Notes: a model not told the origin generated them from the letters alone. Positions 21,044 through 32,292 are shown, numbered from the stretch's first letter. The stretch: DNA of 64,000 nt from Muscardinus avellanarius (GCA_963383645.1 OY726563.1:38593831-38657830), one strand, 5' to 3'. A program made the numbers and translations.

Positions 21044-21218
21044 GATTTCTTGGTATTGGATTCTCCATGGCATTCTACTTCTGAGCTTGACTCCCAGTCC
21101 TTTTTTATTTTTTAGTTTTTTGTGTTTGAAACAGGGTCTTGCTAAGTTGCTGAGGCTGTCCTCGAACTTGAAATCCTCCTAAAATCTGCCTTCCAAGTAA
21201 TAAGATTACAGGTGGGCT
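21043..21218 (-). repeat. B1-dID SINE
   Basis: Reverse copy, decayed ID half ('cttggtattggattctccat'), clearer left half ('gctaagttgctgaggctgtc', 'aataagattacaggtgggct'). Confidence 0.85.
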
Positions 21219-21812
21219 GTATGAACTTAAAATTCTTAACTTTATTTTCAGAGAATTCCTTCATAATAGTGAAAACACGAAACATTAGACAACTTTAAAA
21301 GAAATTGCTAAAAATCACATTTCTGGGGTCCGAAGGAATGCGATTTTTAAATAATATTTTGAAAATGCAAAGAAGTGACTTTATCGATGCAAGCGCACAA
21401 ATCTTTGTCTTTATTATCTATCTGCTTTGAAAGTTTGGGGCTTTCCAAGACTCAGTGGACTCTCAGGCTCCCTTTTATTCCAGGTTCATGAGAATGGTTT
21501 CCCCACTGTTCCGGGGGCAAGGTTACTACTCCTGCATTATTCTCTGTGGGAACAGTTTTCTGCAGTCTGATGAGAATTGCTATTTAGCTGATGGTATTTT
21601 CACTTCTGCCTAGGTCTCGCTTCATAGAATCTAACTGAAAATTATCCATCAGCTTGAAGTCACCAGTTTAAAAATTTGGCATTTCTAGAAAAATCATTTC
21701 CAATATCACTTTCTCCTTTTCCTCTTCACCCAGGTCCTCTTTCTGCATTTTTACTTTGTTACAAAAAACTTAGGTGCTGAAACTTTCTATTACAAGAGTA
21801 TTTGTTTGTTGT
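21219..21812. other. Apparently unique sequence
   Basis: Nearly 600 bp with no repeat I recognise, moderate GC and a few CpGs ('gcgatttt', 'atcgatgcaagcgc'). No open frame above 60 codons. A reasonable place to look for conserved non-coding sequence. Confidence 0.5.
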
Positions 21813-22170
21813 TTTGGTACTAGAGATTGAACTCGGGGGTGTTCTATCTTCAAGCTACACCCTCAACACTTATTTATTTATTTAGTGGTACTAGGGATTG
21901 AACCCAGGGGACTTCTTCCTCAAAGCTACACCACCAGCCCTATTTTTTATTCTTTATTTTGAAACAGAGTTTCGCTAGGTTGTGTAGGGCTTCACTAAAT
22001 AGCTGAAGCTGGCTGAGAATCTTTGATCCTCCTGTCTCAACCACCACACTCAGTTCAACCCTTTCAAAACAAGGGCTTGCTAAATTGCTGAGGCTGGCCT
22101 CGAACCTGTGATCCTCCTGTCTTAGCCTTAGGTGTACTGGGATTGCAGGCATGCACCACCACGTTGGGCT
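21813..22170 (-). repeat. B1-dID SINE split by a second SINE
   Basis: ID half at 21813-21872 ('ggtactagagattgaactcg'). B1 half resumes at about 22056 ('gggcttgctaaattgctgag') and ends 'catgcaccaccacgttgggc'. Confidence 0.87.
21873..22054 (-). repeat. Inner B1-dID SINE
   Basis: 'ggtactagggattgaaccca' to 'caaccaccacactcagttc'. It is of the same older subfamily type as its host. Its left half is truncated ('cctgtctcaaccaccacac'). Confidence 0.85.
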
Positions 22171-22685
22171 AAAGCAGCCTTCTCTTGACTACATGTTTGA
22201 GCTCTTTCTGCTTCTCCACAAATTTAGGATTTTATGCTCTCTATCTCACATGTTTCTTTACATAAAGTCTTTGTGTAATGAGATTCATTCCAGAGCTGTG
22301 TGCTTAATATAGATGTTTTTCAATATATGTGAATGTCAGATAGAGTTCTAAATGTAAGAAGATTGAAACTATGTGTCAGAGTCTAGTCAGGAAGAAAGAA
22401 ATTATACCAGGTGGTTTAATTGAAGGAATTTCATAGCAGGGATTAAATGACAGCAGTTTTAGAGAAGTCCAAATGGCAAACTGGAGAAGCTTGCCGAGGA
22501 CTGAGGGGACAGTGGAGGTCTGGGGTATAGTGGGGTGCCTATGTGGTCAGGGACTTGCTGCCACAACGCCTGCTTGCCTGCATGTGGGATAACTGAATGA
22601 TGGCTTGCATTTCTAGTTTATCCACTGGAAGTAGGAACTTCTGTGAATTCCTGTGGAACCCAGAAATTCATACAGTATGGCTTCT
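22171..22685. other. Apparently unique sequence
   Basis: No repeat landmarks. Includes a GC-richer patch ('gaggggacagtggaggtctg', 22500-22560). Nothing else seen. Confidence 0.45.
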
Positions 22686-22866
22686 AGCTAGGCGTGGTGA
22701 CATACACTTGTAATTCCAGTACTTGGGAGACTGAGACAGGCAGATTGCAGGCTAGAGGCTAGAGTCAGCAACTTAGCAAGGCCATGTTTCAAGATAGAAA
22801 AAAAGAAAAGGGCTAGGGGTGTATGTAGCTGAAAGGTAGAATTCTCTGAGTTCGATCTCCAGCGTG
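22686..22866 (+). repeat. B1-dID SINE
   Basis: 'agctaggcgtggtgacatac' to 'gttcgatctccagcgtgc'. The A box is altered by an inserted GTAT ('gtgtatgtagctgaaaggta'). Confidence 0.9.
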
Positions 22867-22867
22867 C

Positions 22868-22908
<41 letters not shown>
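22867..22908. repeat. (CA)n microsatellite
   Basis: About 20 CA units at the 3' end of the preceding SINE. Confidence 0.95.
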
Positions 22909-22911
<3 letters not shown>

Positions 22912-23560
22912 CCTGTGGCTTCTGAAAACTCTTCTCAACAATGGGAGGAAATAACTTATCAACATGAATAAATAGATCACTGATTTCCATGCTGTGGTTA
23001 TGGTTAACAGATTTTTAACAAAAACATAATTTGTGTAGGAGAGGCTATCACAGGTACAAAGAGGTATGTCATGTTTGCTCAAACTCATATCATTGTTGTA
23101 CAGTCTGAATATTTGCTGTGAATGGGGCCAAACTCCTCATTCGGCTTCCTGTCTCTTACCAAACTTGGAACCTCAGAGAGAAACAGAATGCGCCTCCAGA
23201 TGGAGCCCTTGAACTACAAACTTTGGTAGTGAAGTCAGTGAATCTGTAAACTTGCCAAGTGCAGGCAAAGTGGGAGTGGCGGTCAAGGCTGGCTGCAATT
23301 CTCATGGGAAAAGCAGAAGTTGGGGGAAAATTGTGTGCTTCTACCTCTCAAAGTTTTCACAGGGGTCCTGCATGCCCAAGGGGCAGGCTGGGGTGGCAGT
23401 CACATTCAGGTTCCATCTGCTTCCAGTTTAAAATGTTAAACCAACCGGTAAGTCATTTTATGTGTATAAATAAATGTGTTGATTTCTCTAACAAAATATG
23501 AATTTCCCTCCTCCTAAATTTATCTTAAACTGTACAAACATGACTTGGAACTGTGAGTGA

Positions 23561-23564
<4 letters not shown>
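22909..23564. other. Apparently unique sequence
   Basis: No repeat recognised. Open frame 23259-23501 (80 codons) lacks a recognisable domain. The text 'aaccaaccggtaagtcatt' contains a donor-like GGTAAGT at 23445, without a partner acceptor I can defend. Confidence 0.45.

Positions 23565-23598
<34 letters not shown>
23565..23598. repeat. (GT)n microsatellite
   Basis: About 17 GT units joined to the ID end of the truncated SINE that follows. Confidence 0.95.
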
Positions 23599-23600
<2 letters not shown>

Positions 23601-23668
23601 CTGGGGATGAAACCCAGGGAGGGACTCCTGCAAGCACTCTTACCTCTGAGCTACACCCCCAGCTCTAA
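23599..23668 (-). repeat. SINE fragment, ID half only
   Basis: 'tctggggatgaaacccaggg' and 'gagctacacccccagctcta'. The B1 half is missing, so this is a 5'-truncated insertion. Confidence 0.85.
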
Positions 23669-23859
23669 CTTGGAAATTTACTAATGTTCTTTGAGTCTTG
23701 TATTCCTATACTGTATAAGGAAACACCAGTGAGCATCAAGTAGGGGGAAATTGAGATGCTGAGATGAACTGGTGCTGCTCTTAGTAGGGCAGTTAGAGAG
23801 GAAGGTAACCCAGGGAAGATAGAAAAGCTAAGTCCCTGTATCTGCCATGTCCAGGATGG

Positions 23860-24005
23860 AACCCTGTCTCTGCCCCTTCCTAGCTATGTACCCTTAGACT
23901 GGCTACTTAACCTACTCCTGATTATTCCAGGTTTCTGAGGATTGGATAGAATGCCTTCAAGTACCTGGAGCTTGTGCCTACTAATAAGGTGCCTAGTAGT
24001 GGTTA
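23860..24005 (+). repeat. MIR-like ancient SINE
   Basis: 'ctctgccccttcctagctat', 'ctggctacttaacctactcc' and 'ttctgaggattggatagaat' follow the order of the MIR core region. Heavily diverged. Confidence 0.55.
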
Positions 24006-24823
24006 CTTTTGGGGCAGCCAAACAAGACATCATGTTTATGGGGTACCATTGACACTGTTAACACCTGATGCATATGAATGCAGGTGAGTCCCAGAGCAAC
24101 AGGGATATGCCCTCCTCTACATCAACTCACGCTGGCTCATGCCACCCTGTGCTTTTCATGGCAGAGACATGGCTAGACATGCACTATTGCATTAGTTTGG
24201 CCTGGACTATACCTAGTCCCCAGAAGTTACCCCTCCTGCCTTGGTGAGGGAGATGCAGGGACAGGCTGATGCTATCAGGAGCCTGCATGACTTAGTTGAG
24301 CAGGTAAGTCAGGGTTCCTAGATAAAAGCTAGGGCTGTGTAGTGTCATTGCCTGATTTCTCCCAGGCATCTTATTTTCTAGCTAATGGCTTAGAAATAAT
24401 CCATGAAACTGTATTTGGGCAGTTTTCAGCTAAATGGTAATGTGATTTCTAATATTTCTCCTAGTCCAGCTACATGAGCTTGTTTGGCTTGGTTATTGCT
24501 GAGTGGTACTGGGTCTATTGTATCATCTGTAGCACAGACTTATGTTGACTGATAGCCTGTTAATGAATCATGCTTAATAGTAGTACTTGTTATAGTTTGA
24601 AAATATTTTCATCCCATTTTTCTTTCTACTCATCTTTCATTTCCCCCTTTTCATACATCTGGCTTTTCCCTTTCCTGGCTAAGAACTCTCATTCTCTTTC
24701 TCCTTACTTTGTTTCTCTCTCTACTACTTTTCATTTATTGTGTTAGATTCAAATGCCCCCAATCCATATCTTCTTTTCTTCTGCATGTTTCTTTTTTTTT
24801 TCTTTTTTCCTCCTTTTCCTTTT
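24006..24823 (+). other. Unique stretch with donor-like sites and a coding-like frame
   Basis: Two strong donor matches are visible: CAG|GTGAGT at 24083 and CAG|GTAAGT at 24303. The 80 bp before the second (24224-24303, preceded by 'cctagtccccag') are open in one frame for 26 codons with a helix-like, Gln/Glu/Asp-rich end. Upstream the same frame is broken by stops (TGA and TAG). It may be a real internal exon of an unseen gene, a relic, or chance. The rest (24310-24823) is pyrimidine-rich with nothing recognised. Confidence 0.3.
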
Positions 24824-25010
24824 GTGTGTATATAGCCTCCGGATTGAACCCAGGGACATTTTACCTCTGAGTTACACCCCCAGCCCTATTTTTTATTCTT
24901 TATTTTGAAGCAAAGTCTTACTGAGTTGCAGAGGGACTCACTAAGTTGTTGAGGCTGGCCTCAAACCTGAGATTCTGTCTCAGCCTCCTAAAGACTGGGG
25001 TTACAAGCCT
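24824..25010 (-). repeat. B1-dID SINE
   Basis: 'ccggattgaacccagggaca', 'gagttacacccccagcccta', 'aagttgttgaggctggcctc'. The usual CATGCACCACCAC end is missing. Confidence 0.88.
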
Positions 25011-25745
25011 ATCTTCTGTTATTTTCTCATTCATTTACTTCTCCTCTTCATGCCCTCCTTCCCACCACATTTTTTCTTTCTTTCTTATATATTCCCCATT
25101 CAAGCCCTCACAAGTTCCTTTGCTATTTTTCTAGTCCCTATTTATTTTATGGCTCCATTTCTGCCAGAGGCACTGGGAATCAGTGTGTTTTGGGAAATGT
25201 CAGGTTCTAGAGGTACGGATGCTAGGGGCCCAGGCCAATCTAGGTACCACAAATGTTAATTTCACTTTGAACCTTAGAAAAAAGAAAATAATAGAGTCCA
25301 TAGAAGTGGCCATTATGGATTGAGATCTACAGACAGTATGCTAATTCTCTCTGGAGCTGGAGCTGGGAATGTCGATCTTTGCCAGGTTAAGTCCAAGATC
25401 ATAATTCTATTCTCCTGGAAATTATGGCAACAGAAATGTCATGGAATCCCTTTAGAACTGATCTAGTGGTCTTGACATTTTTGAGGGTCAGGTCAGGGTC
25501 TCTTTTAAGAATCAGCTGAAACTTTCTGACCCTCTTCTTAGTAAAAAGTCCAGGAGCTCCAAGTTTTGCTTACAACATGAGGATTTTGCAAACCACTCAT
25601 GGTTTCCCAAAAGCCCTTTGTCTGGAAGTCAGATGGTATAAATTCAAACTCCAAAAGAGGACTCACCTGCTTTGCCAGGCAATTGGTGTGTTAAGTTGTA
25701 GGTCTGAGAACTGAGGCCAAATTTTGTATGTCAGAACAAGAACTG
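25011..25745. other. Apparently unique sequence
   Basis: Pyrimidine-rich start, then ordinary sequence. No repeat landmarks and no convincing open frame. Confidence 0.45.
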
Positions 25746-25920
25746 AACCAAGCATGGTGGCAAACACAATACTTCTGAGGCTGAGACAGGAGGGTTGCAG
25801 GTTCAAGACCATCCTCAGCAACTTAGTGAGATCCTTTTGTGGAAAAAAAAACAGGGCTGCAGGTGTGGCACAGAGATAATGTCCCTCAGTATAATCCCTA
25901 GGGCCCCAAACAAAAACAAG
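25746..25920 (+). repeat. B1-dID SINE
   Basis: 'aaccaagcatggtggcaaac', 'gaggctgagacaggagggtt', a short linker and a decayed ID half 'ggtgtggcacagagataatg'. Confidence 0.88.
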
Positions 25921-26039
25921 CAAATAACAAACAACAATAAAAAGAAAACAAACCAGAGTTTAAGATACTGGTGAGATGTTATGGTCAAATATAGACTGTC
26001 CCCTGAAGTACTGAGGGTTGGTATAACTGAGTTAGGAAA

Positions 26040-26400
26040 ATTGTAATTTCATCAGTAGATAAGTCCATTGTGATGGCTTTACTGGGTGGTAACCTAGGCT
26101 GCTGGGGTGTGGCTGGAGAAGGTGGGTCCCTGGGGATGTGGCCTTAGGAAATGTGCTTGTGTCTTTGAATCCCCTTTGCCTGCTGGCTCTCTTGTGCTTC
26201 CAGCCTCCATAATGTGAGGGGCAGAGCCCATGTGCTTTTCCTCTTCCCGCTTCCTGCCACCATGCCCTGAGATCCATAGACCTTGGCCTCCATGGACTGA
26301 GCCCAGAATCTCCAAGACACCATGAGCAAATAAATCTTCCTTCCTCTAAGTTATGTGGTCAGTTATCTTGGCTTATAACAGTGAGAATGTTGACTGAGGC
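26040..26400 (+). repeat. MaLR-type LTR
   Basis: 'ctgctggggtgtggctggag', 'aatgtgaggggcagagccca', 'ccatgccctgagatccatag', 'caccatgagcaaataaatct' with its AATAAA signal, and the end 'cagtgagaatgttgactgag'. It is close in layout to the LTR at 19105 and also solo. Minus-strand open frames across it are not supported. Confidence 0.7.
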
Positions 26401-26998
26401 GGGAGAATTTTCTAGATTGAGGTCAGGTGTCCTATGAATTTCCTCTCTCAGTAAAGACAGGAGCCTCTGGCTTTCACAGTCTGACCTTTACTGGCCACTT
26501 GAAAACCTCGTCGTTTTAGCAGCAAAAATCTTCCAGCTGGGACTTGAACAGTGAGATGAATGGAATGTTGGCCCGACAACTGGAGCCTTCTACAGCTTCC
26601 TGCTTTAGAAGCTTCAGCTTGACGTCTATTTTTGGGAGGAGTGGAGGAAGGAGGTCACTTTCTTTGTCCAAACTTTCTGAGTCAATGTGGCTTTTTCCAC
26701 TTAAAAAATATAAATGTAAGAGGGGAAGAATCTCATTTAATTACCTGGGGAAACAATTTATTCTAAGAGTCTGAACTCCAGTTTTAACTGGTATGACCTG
26801 ATGAATTAATCTGTGCTTTGGTTTTAGATGTTATGTTTATGCTTTGCTTGTATCTTTAATGGAAATGTAGTGGTTTTCAATTAATTGGTTTCCTTTTTCT
26901 CTGGGTCTATTAGGTCTTCCAAGTTAATAAGCAGAATCAGATTTTGAAGAACAATTTACTTCTTTTTCTGCTCTGTTAGGTGTTCTTTGGAATGGCAT
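26401..26998. other. Apparently unique sequence
   Basis: A 76-codon open frame (26544-26774) has a Ser-rich middle but no recognisable domain or splice context. No repeat recognised. Confidence 0.45.
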
Positions 26999-27199
26999 TT
27001 ATTTTTGTACTGGGGATACAACCCAGAGGTATAGTATCTCTGGGGTATACCCTCAACCCTATTTATTTTTTATTTGGAAACAGTGTCTCATTAAGTTTCT
27101 GAGGGTCTCGCTAAATTGCTGAGACTGTCCTCTAAACTGCACTTCTCCTGTCTCAGCCTTCCAAGTACTGGGATTACAGGTGCACACCACCACAGCTGG
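26999..27199 (-). repeat. B1-dID SINE
   Basis: 'tgtactggggatacaaccca' to 'gtgcacaccaccacagctgg'. Both halves are complete. Confidence 0.9.
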
Positions 27200-27313
27200 T
27201 TGCAATTCTTCAATGACTTCAATTAACAGATATTATGAGTATTGTTTATGTGAAGTTCTGTTCCAAGAGAGGGGGAGCTAAAGAGAGCAGCATAAAACCT
27301 TTGCTACACTCAG

Positions 27314-27342
27314 GGTGTGTGTGTGCGTGCGTGCATGCGTGC

Positions 27343-27381
<39 letters not shown>
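27314..27381. repeat. Compound (GT)n/(GTGC)n microsatellite
   Basis: GT run, then 'gtgcgtgcgtgcatgcgtgc', then about 18 GT units. Unlike most microsatellites here it does not adjoin a SINE end. Confidence 0.95.
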
Positions 27382-27383
<2 letters not shown>

Positions 27384-27469
27384 GGGCAGGGGATTATTGA
27401 GAAAAGGCATCAGGGGGTAAGAGGGACCTGGGCAGGTGGAAATTCACCAGGTCAAGAATGGTCCCCAAG

Positions 27470-27666
27470 CTGGGCATGGTGGTACACACCTGTAATCCCA
27501 GTACCTGGGAGGCAGAGATGGGAGAATTGCAGGTTCAAGTTCAACCTCATCTACATTGTGAGACTCTCAGCAACATAACAAGATCTTGTTTCCAAATAAA
27601 AAATAAAAAAGGGTTAGGAATGTAGCTCAGAGGTAGAATGTCCCTGGGTTCAATCATAAAAAAAGA
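27470..27666 (+). repeat. B1-dID SINE
   Basis: 'agctgggcatggtggtacac' to 'gtccctgggttcaatcataa', A-rich end. Confidence 0.92.
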
Positions 27667-28212
27667 CTGGTCCTTATGCTGGCAGAAAGAGTTCTGATGT
27701 ACCCAGCGAAGTTTAGTTTTACTGCTGGAGACATTCAAGATGTTAGATTGATGGCTGAACCTTCTGACTTATCTGTTGGTGGCAGAGCTTCCCACTGATT
27801 GGCTAATGGTTTCCCAGACTTAACTGAGCAGTGTAGAAGAAGGCAGAAGATGACAGTGGCTAATGCCATTGAGAGACTCAGAGAAGAGTGGAAGAGAAGC
27901 CAGTGTGAGGGAAAACTCAAAGTTGCATAGAACATGTTTTCTTAAAATGTACAAGTGAGGGATTTTTCCTACTTCCCCAATAGGAATAAAATATCCTAGA
28001 AATTTTCAAAATTGTCCTTGGTTATTGGCATCAAAACAATTACAGTTTTCTCTTCATAACTGTCTACTAACATGGCATGTTGTCTGAGGGAATTAGGTGC
28101 ATGAATTGTGATAGAAAAAGCCAGTGCTATGTGAATCATTCCTGGTATAGACAGCCTGTGGAGAAACACCAGTTAACCATGGAACCTTGGGGTCTGAAAC
28201 ATTTTTAAAGTT
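27667..28212. other. Apparently unique sequence
   Basis: No repeat landmarks and no open frame with recognisable content. Confidence 0.45.
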
Positions 28213-28413
28213 TTTTGTTGTTGTCCTGGGGATTAAACCCAAGGGCATTTTACTTCTGAGTGATACTCCCAGCCCTATTTTATTCTTATTTTGAAACTGG
28301 GCCGCACTAGGTTGCTGAGAGTCTCACTTCTTGCTGAGTCTGGCTGCAAACCTGTGATCTTCCTGTTTCAGCCTCCCAAGTACTGGGATTACATGCATGC
28401 ACCACCACATCCA
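28213..28413 (-). repeat. B1-dID SINE
   Basis: 'tcctggggattaaacccaag', 'gtgatactcccagcccta', 'catgcatgcaccaccacatcc'. Confidence 0.9.
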
Positions 28414-28893
28414 GTTTGATCTGATGTTTTTGAAAAAAGTGATTTCTGAAAGATTTTAGAATAACTATTGTTGGGAATTTGATTGATCATAAACATCTCC
28501 CCTAATAGCATTTTTCATGGAAATGGCTCTAGTTTGAATTTTATTTTTTTATTTTTATTGGTGCATTATATTCATACAACCTATTGGGGTAAAAAACTTG
28601 TGTGGACATACATGTACACATCACCGATGTAACCCCTACCCAATTCCTACCCTTTCCCTCCCCATCCCTCCTTCCCTTGCTTGGCTTAGTGGTTGGTTTC
28701 AATATGTCTAAGTACATTGTGTGTTTTAGAGAATTTCCTTCTTCCCCACTCCCATCTCTTCATTTAGGTTGTCTTTTTTGCTCCCCTATAGGATTTCCTT
28801 TTTCATCTAGAGATCCTCCTATGACCCATTTCTCCCTAACTCTCACATATTAGGGAAAGCATCTGATTTCTTATTTTTTGTAACTGACTAATC

Positions 28894-30735
28894 TCACTTA
28901 GCATAATGTCCTCCAGTTCCATCCATGTCCCTGAAAATGATGTAACTGAGTTTTTTTAATGGCTGAGTAAAATTCCATTGTGTACATATCCCATAGTTTT
29001 GTAATCCATTCATCTGTTGATGGACATCTTGGCTGGTTCCATAGTTTGGCTCTGGTGAATATGACAATAGATACACATGCATTAGTTTGGTAGTTTGGCT
29101 TCCTATCTTTTGGGTAGATACCCAGAAATGGTATTGTTGGATCAAATGGTAGATTAGTTCCCATTCTTCTGAGGATTCTCCATACTGTTTTCCAAAGTAG
29201 TTGCACAAATTTGCAATCCTACCAACAATGTTTTAGAGTTTCCACTTCTCCAAATCCTCGCAAGCCTTTGTTGCTGTTTGTGTTTTGAATGATTGCCATT
29301 CTAGTTGGAGTTAGGTGAAATCTCAGAGTAGTTTTGATTTGCATCTCTCGGATTGCCAATGATGTTGAGAATTTTTCAGGCATTTATTGGCCATTTGAAT
29401 TTCTTCTTTTGTGAAGTTTCTATTTAGTTCACTTGCCCATTTTGTTATTGGATGCTTTGTTTTCTTAGTGTTGAGTTTCTTGAGTTCTCTGTATATTCTA
29501 GATATTAGTCATCTATCGGAGGTATAGGTGGCAAAAATCTTCTCCCATTCTGTTGGCTCTCGAGTGAGGTTCTTGACAGTTTCCTTTGCTGAACAGAAGC
29601 TCTTCAGTTTCATGCAATCCCATGTATTGATTCTCCTTTTAATTTGTTGTGCCTTTGGGGTCTTGTTGAGAAAGTGTATATCTGTGCCTATGTGTGGCAG
29701 TGTTGGACCTATGCCCTCTTCAAGGAGCTTCAAGGTCTCTGGTTTAATTTCCAAGTCTTTGATCCATCGTGAGTTGACTTTTGTACAGGGTGAAAAAGTG
29801 GGATTAACATCCAATTTTCTGCATATGGTTAACCAGTTTTGCCAACACCATTTGTTGAAGAGGCTATCTTTTTTCCAGTATATGTTTTTGGCCCCTTTGT
29901 CAAAAATCAATTGGCTGAAAGTGTGTGGACTTGTTTCTGGGTCTTCTATTCTGCTCCATTGGTCTATATATCTGTTCTTTTGCTAGTACCTTGCTTTTGC
30001 CAGTACCAATGCTGTTTTTATTACAATGGCTTTGTAGTATAGTTTAAAGTCAGGTATTGTGATTCCTCCCACGTGGTTTTTGTTGCTGAGAACTACCTTG
30101 GCTATTCTGGGATTTTTGTTATTCCAGATAAATTTAAGGACTGATTTTTCTATGTCTGTGAGGAATGATCTTGGTAGTTTAATGGGCATTGCATTAAATC
30201 TGTAGATCACTTTTGGAAGGATGGTCATTTTAATGATATTTATTCTGCCAATCCATCTTCTAAGATCTTCTTCGATTTCTTTTTTCAATGTTTTAAAATT
30301 TTCTTTATACAGATCTTTGACCTCCTGGGTCAAGTTTATCCCTAAGTATTTTATTTTTTTGTGGGAGATCCTGAGTGGAAGTGTTTTCTGAATTTCTATT
30401 TCAGTGGATTTATGGTTGGTGTACAGGAAAGCTTCTGATTTTTAAGATTGATTTTGTATCCAGATATATTGCTGAATTTTTTGATCAGTTCTATAAGCCT
30501 TTTGGTTGAGTTTGTTGGGTTTTCAAAATATAGTATCATGTCATCTGCAAAGAGTGAAAGTTTGAGTTCTTCTTTTCCTATTTGTACTCCTTTGATTTCC
30601 TTTTCTTGCCCTACCTGGTCATGGTGAATGATTTTCTTGATGTGGTTTTGAATGCGTGTTGCTAGTATTTTGTTTAACAGTTTTGCATCCAAGTTCATCA
30701 GAGATATAGGACTGTAGTTTTCCTTCCTTGAACTT
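28894..30735 (-). pseudogene. L1 ORF2 C-terminal two-thirds, broken
   Basis: Encodes part of the L1 reverse transcriptase and the C-terminal domain. The RT active-site motif FADD is visible (about 30590, in the 30396-30698 frame), followed by thumb-like sequence (29983-30333) and C-terminal segments (29509-29910; 28898-29206 with 'PKDRKPNYQTNACVS'). Stops and frameshifts separate these pieces, and the endonuclease is missing. It cannot make active ORF2p. Confidence 0.85.
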
Positions 30736-30740
30736 CATTC

Positions 30741-31010
30741 ATTTTTGGAGTGATCATCTTCTAGCAGCGAGATTCTATTCTCCATGTGGTCTAATTGATT
30801 GTTTATAGTTTGAATTGAGGCCTTTACTTCAGTGATTGCATCCTGTATTTCTTTTAGAGTCTCCCTAAATTCTTTTTGAAAGTCCTGTATTATTTCTACA
30901 GTTATATTCCTTATTTGATCTTCTGGAGAGCTCTGAATTTCTGTGTTATCATGTTCTCATATTATGGGGTTATGGGCTTTCATTGCTCTACTGTTGTTCC
31001 TCTTTCCCAT
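30741..31010 (-). pseudogene. L1 ORF1 N-terminal fragment
   Basis: The start ATG is at 31010 (MGKRNN). A stop follows about 17 codons later. The rest of the frame reads into the coiled-coil region ('MENRISLLEDDHSKNE') that is also present in the intact ORF1 at 40447, then ends at the deletion junction near 30740. Confidence 0.8.
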
Positions 31011-31868
31011 GATTTCAGAAGTTTGTGCCTTCTCTGGGTTTTTCCCTGGGTCACTACGACTTCAATTAGGGTGCTCTGGCTCTCGAGTTTGTGGTAATCT
31101 CAGCCGCCACTATTCCTTTACTGGGTTGTATCATAAAGTCTCAGACCCAGGGAATTAATCAAGGCTGTGGGAGATCGTGGGGGTGCCGAGCTGGGTGTTT
31201 TCCCATGGGGAGCTGTGACTAGAAAGTGGTATCTGTGCCACCACTACTCCTTCACTGGGTTGTACTGCAAAATCTCAGACCCAGGGAGATTATCAAAGCT
31301 GCGCATGTCCCTGGGGGTGCAGTGCTGGGATTTCTCTTATAGGGGCCACAATTTCACTTATGTAAGTTATTGTGCGTGCTGATTTGGAGTTGTCTTGGGC
31401 TTGGTGAACTTGCCACCGCTGCTGAGAATATGGTGCTGCTGCCATACCCTTGGCCGTGAGGCTGGTGTATTTTTTTTTCTGGTTTTGAGCTTCGTTCTGA
31501 GTCCCTGGAAGGTGTGATGAGCTTGGCCACTGGGAGTTTTAGATGTTCTTTGTGCTGAAAAAACTCCTGAATTATACCCAAATGATCTGCATCTGCTCAC
31601 TTCAACGCCTTGTTTACCCTTCCTCTCTGGAGCCTGGTGCTGTGAGGCATGATGGCGCTCAATCAGCTTCACAATGCAGGCTGGTTTCTTTTCTGGTCTC
31701 TGATTGTTCTTCTAGTGTTCTTTTTATCTGTACCTTGTGTTTACATTTTTTATTTCTCTGCTGATAGTGTTTTCTGTCTATGAAAAGCACTGATTTTGTG
31801 GCAATAGAGATTCAGTGTTAGCAGGACTCGTAAACGCTGCTTTTCTCGGTTGCCATCTTCCCGGAAGT
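31011..31868 (-). promoter_or_regulatory. L1 5' UTR
   Basis: Complement of the region between the L1 5' end and the ORF1 start. It shares landmarks with the 5' UTRs of the HAL1-like copies ('actccaaatca', 'agaccatttcc'-type text is not used here; clear shared text is 'tacaacccagtaaaggagt', complement near 31250 and present at 40330). L1 5' UTRs carry an internal Pol II promoter. Activity of this copy is unknown. Confidence 0.65.
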
Positions 31869-32292
31869 CTCTATGTCTTGAATTTTAAATACAACCCAAT
31901 GGTCCGTGTGTTAGAGGCTTCATCCCCAGCTTGGTACTATGAGGATAGGGTAGAAACCTTAAGAGGCACAACCTAGTGAAAGGATGGTACACCCTTTCAT
32001 CATCATCATGACCAACATCATCAACATCTTCATCAGGGGCATGCCCTTGAAAGGGATTGCGAGATCTAGTCTCTTCTCTTTTTCTCTGTTTTTTCCAGGC
32101 TATGAGGTGAGTGGGTTTTCTTTCAATACTTGGCCCTGCCATGAGGTACTTCCTTGTCTCTAGCCTAAAAATAAACTGGGCTAATTGACATAGAGTGACA
32201 TCTCTAAAATTGTGAGCAAAATAAACCTTTTGTCTTTGTAAGTTGATTATCTTAGATATTTGATATAATAACAGAAAACTAGCTAACACAAA
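31869..32292 (+). repeat. MaLR-type LTR, left end displaced by the L1
   Basis: The LTR starts before 28543 ('atggctctagtttgaatttt') and resumes here with 'acaacccaatggtccgtgtg', 'gcttcatccccagcttggta', 'ttgtgagcaaaataaacctt' and the end 'aacagaaaactagctaacac'. The two parts were separated by the 3.3 kb L1. Confidence 0.7.

Larger units (their letters stand above)
28544..31868 (-). mobile_element. Internally deleted L1 with both ends and TSD
   Basis: Minus-strand order: 5' end 'acttccgggaagatggcaac' (31868), 5' UTR to about 31011, ORF1 N-terminal part to about 30740, a direct join to ORF2 in the reverse-transcriptase region, ORF2 to about 28894, then 3' UTR to '...gcaccaataaaaa' (28550). The missing part is the rest of ORF1 plus the endonuclease and early RT. 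Flanks are an imperfect duplication: 28527-28543 ('ctctagtttgaatttta') and 31869-31887 ('ctctatgtcttgaatttta', 2-bp longer). The insertion site is a MaLR LTR. No GT/AG pair explains the deletion, so internal recombination or template switching is likelier than splicing. Confidence 0.85.

Noticed and set aside
29528..29986. 152-codon plus-strand frame
   Set aside because: Antisense to the broken L1 ORF2 on the minus strand; hydrophobic content is a by-product of T-rich complement.
30700..30760. Spliced L1 RNA as cause of the ORF1-ORF2 junction
   Set aside because: The intact ORF1 at the corresponding place shows no GT donor at the breakpoint, so splicing is not supported.
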